Shown here: positions 24,291 through 64,000 of the stretch, piece after piece
Layout of the letters: every line of letters starts with the position of its first letter
Numbering within the stretch: the first letter of the stretch is position 1
Source: Oxyruncus cristatus
Lineage: Eukaryota > Chordata > Aves > Passeriformes > Cotingidae
Length of the DNA stretch: 64,000 nucleotides
Assembly: GCA_013399855.1 (NCBI GenBank)
Contig: VXAY01002217.1
Coordinates: 1-64,000 of the forward strand
Direction: 5' to 3'
Program-made: the position numbers and the translations under genes
The notes under the pieces: model-generated
What the model was told of the DNA's origin: nothing
Seen by the model: only the letters and a program-made list of their open reading frames with translations
The model's database searches: none

Positions 24291-24477
24291 GAAAAGAGGA
24301 AGGAAGCTCACAAGAGCAGCAAATCTCACAGCTGCCTCCGCCCGCTCCTCGGTGACAGCGCTGGGAAACGGGGCTCCTTGCAGGCCTCTGTTTGTTAGCC
24401 ATCCTCAAGGCTGCAGCCCCTAAACCTTGGATTCCTTGCTGGTGGGCGTCCTTTGGAGCCTCAGGAATTCATGTGTG
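24291..24477 (+). promoter_or_regulatory. DOCK2: DOCK2 proximal promoter / 5' UTR
   Basis: A modestly GC-rich, TATA-less stretch directly before the DOCK2 start. A purine-rich AAAAGAGGAAGGAAG at 24292-24306 resembles a PU.1/ETS site, fitting a gene known to be expressed in blood cells. An ATG at 24471 (T at -3, poor context) precedes the main start out of frame. The transcription start is not resolved. Confidence 0.5.
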
Positions 24478-63126
<38,649 letters not shown>

Positions 63127-64000
63127 GTTGGTGTGCGCTTGGAAACCAGTTGGGTTTTGGGTTTTTATGTGGTTTTTATTTGTGACCTTTTAAGTTTTGC
63201 TCTTTTCACATTGAGGAAAAGATGCTCCTAGGAAATTTATCCAATATGTCTCTTTTGTAATTCCTCTCTATTGGAAGACCAAGTTGTCTAATAAAATTTG
63301 AGGTCTAGTCTGAGAAGGTCAGGAGAAAATACTTTTATAGAAATTTTAATAATGTAGTGAGTGAAAAAAACAAAATGCAGGTGCTGGATTCTGTCAAGGA
63401 ATCTAATGATTTGAAGCCTCCTGTTGGGACCTGAATGTTTAATTCTGAAGTTTCTTCACACAGTAGGAAACAGAGATTCCACCCTTTTTAGTTTGAGAAG
63501 CAAAGTTTATCGTATCAGCCTTTTGGATTTAGGTTATTTAAACAACTGAAAATTTGGATCAGGGCTTCCCATTGACATCAGTCTTAGTTATTCTGACACT
63601 TTGGAACCTGACTTTTGAAAGAAAACTGGAAAAGGAGCTATTAACATCATTAATATCAAATAATTCATATGTATTTCTCTATTAAAATAGAGAACTATCA
63701 AGGCTCCCCATAGAGTAAAAGGCAGATTTATTAGGCAGCTGGAATATTGATGTTTCATACGTTCTTTATTATTATTGGGCTTGAATATTCCTCTGGTTTT
63801 GTGTTTTGATTCCTTTGATATGACTGAGACTAGAAGTGGAAGGCAGTAGAAAAGCCTGTCTTGAATTAAGCCTCAGGTGGCTGACCTTGAGATTGGTATT
63901 ATCTGACACTCTGCATGGAGTGTCAATGTGCCACTGCAAAAGGGCCAAAAAAGTAAATACTGCTCTAATTGTACAATGCCACAATTGCAGCAATATTCCA
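63127..64000 (+). other. DOCK2: DOCK2 intron 23 (continues past window)
   Basis: The exon expected next (human VAALKYIPSVLHDVE) is not present, so the window ends inside this intron. Nothing else is recognised. Confidence 0.7.

Noticed and set aside
24079..24408. 109-codon antisense open frame over the DOCK2 promoter
   Set aside because: Cys/Ser/Arg-rich composition is typical of GC-rich DNA read by chance, and no splice or homology support exists.

Overview
The window is vertebrate nuclear DNA. It is most likely from a bird. It carries two intron-rich protein genes on the + strand, in the order SPDL1 then DOCK2, which is also their order on human 5q35. Two things point to a bird. The introns are short: all of SPDL1 plus 23 DOCK2 coding exons fit in 64 kb, whereas human DOCK2 alone spans several hundred kb. 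The only interspersed repeat I can name is CR1, with 3'-end pieces near 13.9 kb and 38.1 kb. A turtle or crocodile is not strictly excluded. Every exon was built by hand from reading frame, GT-AG borders, phase matching and resemblance to the human proteins as I know them; no alignment was run.

Layout. Positions 1-240 are GC-rich and look like the SPDL1 promoter and first exon. A non-coding exon follows at 1716-1763, then eleven coding exons between 3517 and 19807. Together they encode a 607-residue Spindly protein with an intact N-terminal CC1 box, a Spindly motif and a C-terminal CAQQ farnesylation box. Two poly(A) signals follow (20337 and 20456). About 3.8 kb of intergenic DNA separates this from a modestly GC-rich stretch, which I take as the DOCK2 promoter. 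The DOCK2 start codon is at 24478 in a short first coding exon. A 7.5-kb first intron comes next, then exons 2-23 from 32018 to 63126, and the gene runs off the right edge. The 790 codons present cover the SH3 domain, the region between SH3 and DHR-1, the whole phosphoinositide-binding DHR-1 (C2-like) domain and the start of the helical-repeat region. The catalytic DHR-2 domain lies outside the window.

The two genes are neighbours but not functional partners. Spindly is a dynein-dynactin adaptor at mitotic kinetochores. DOCK2 is a blood-cell Rac activator that works with ELMO1. I found no RNA genes, no intact transposon, no viral genes and no CRISPR. I also found no evidence of a new system. 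The observations most worth checking are: a possible SPDL1 read-through isoform that would swap the farnesyl tail for a hydrophobic one; a tiny in-frame upstream ORF before SPDL1; a crowded and divergent DOCK2 start; and several hairpins and short tandem repeats in introns.
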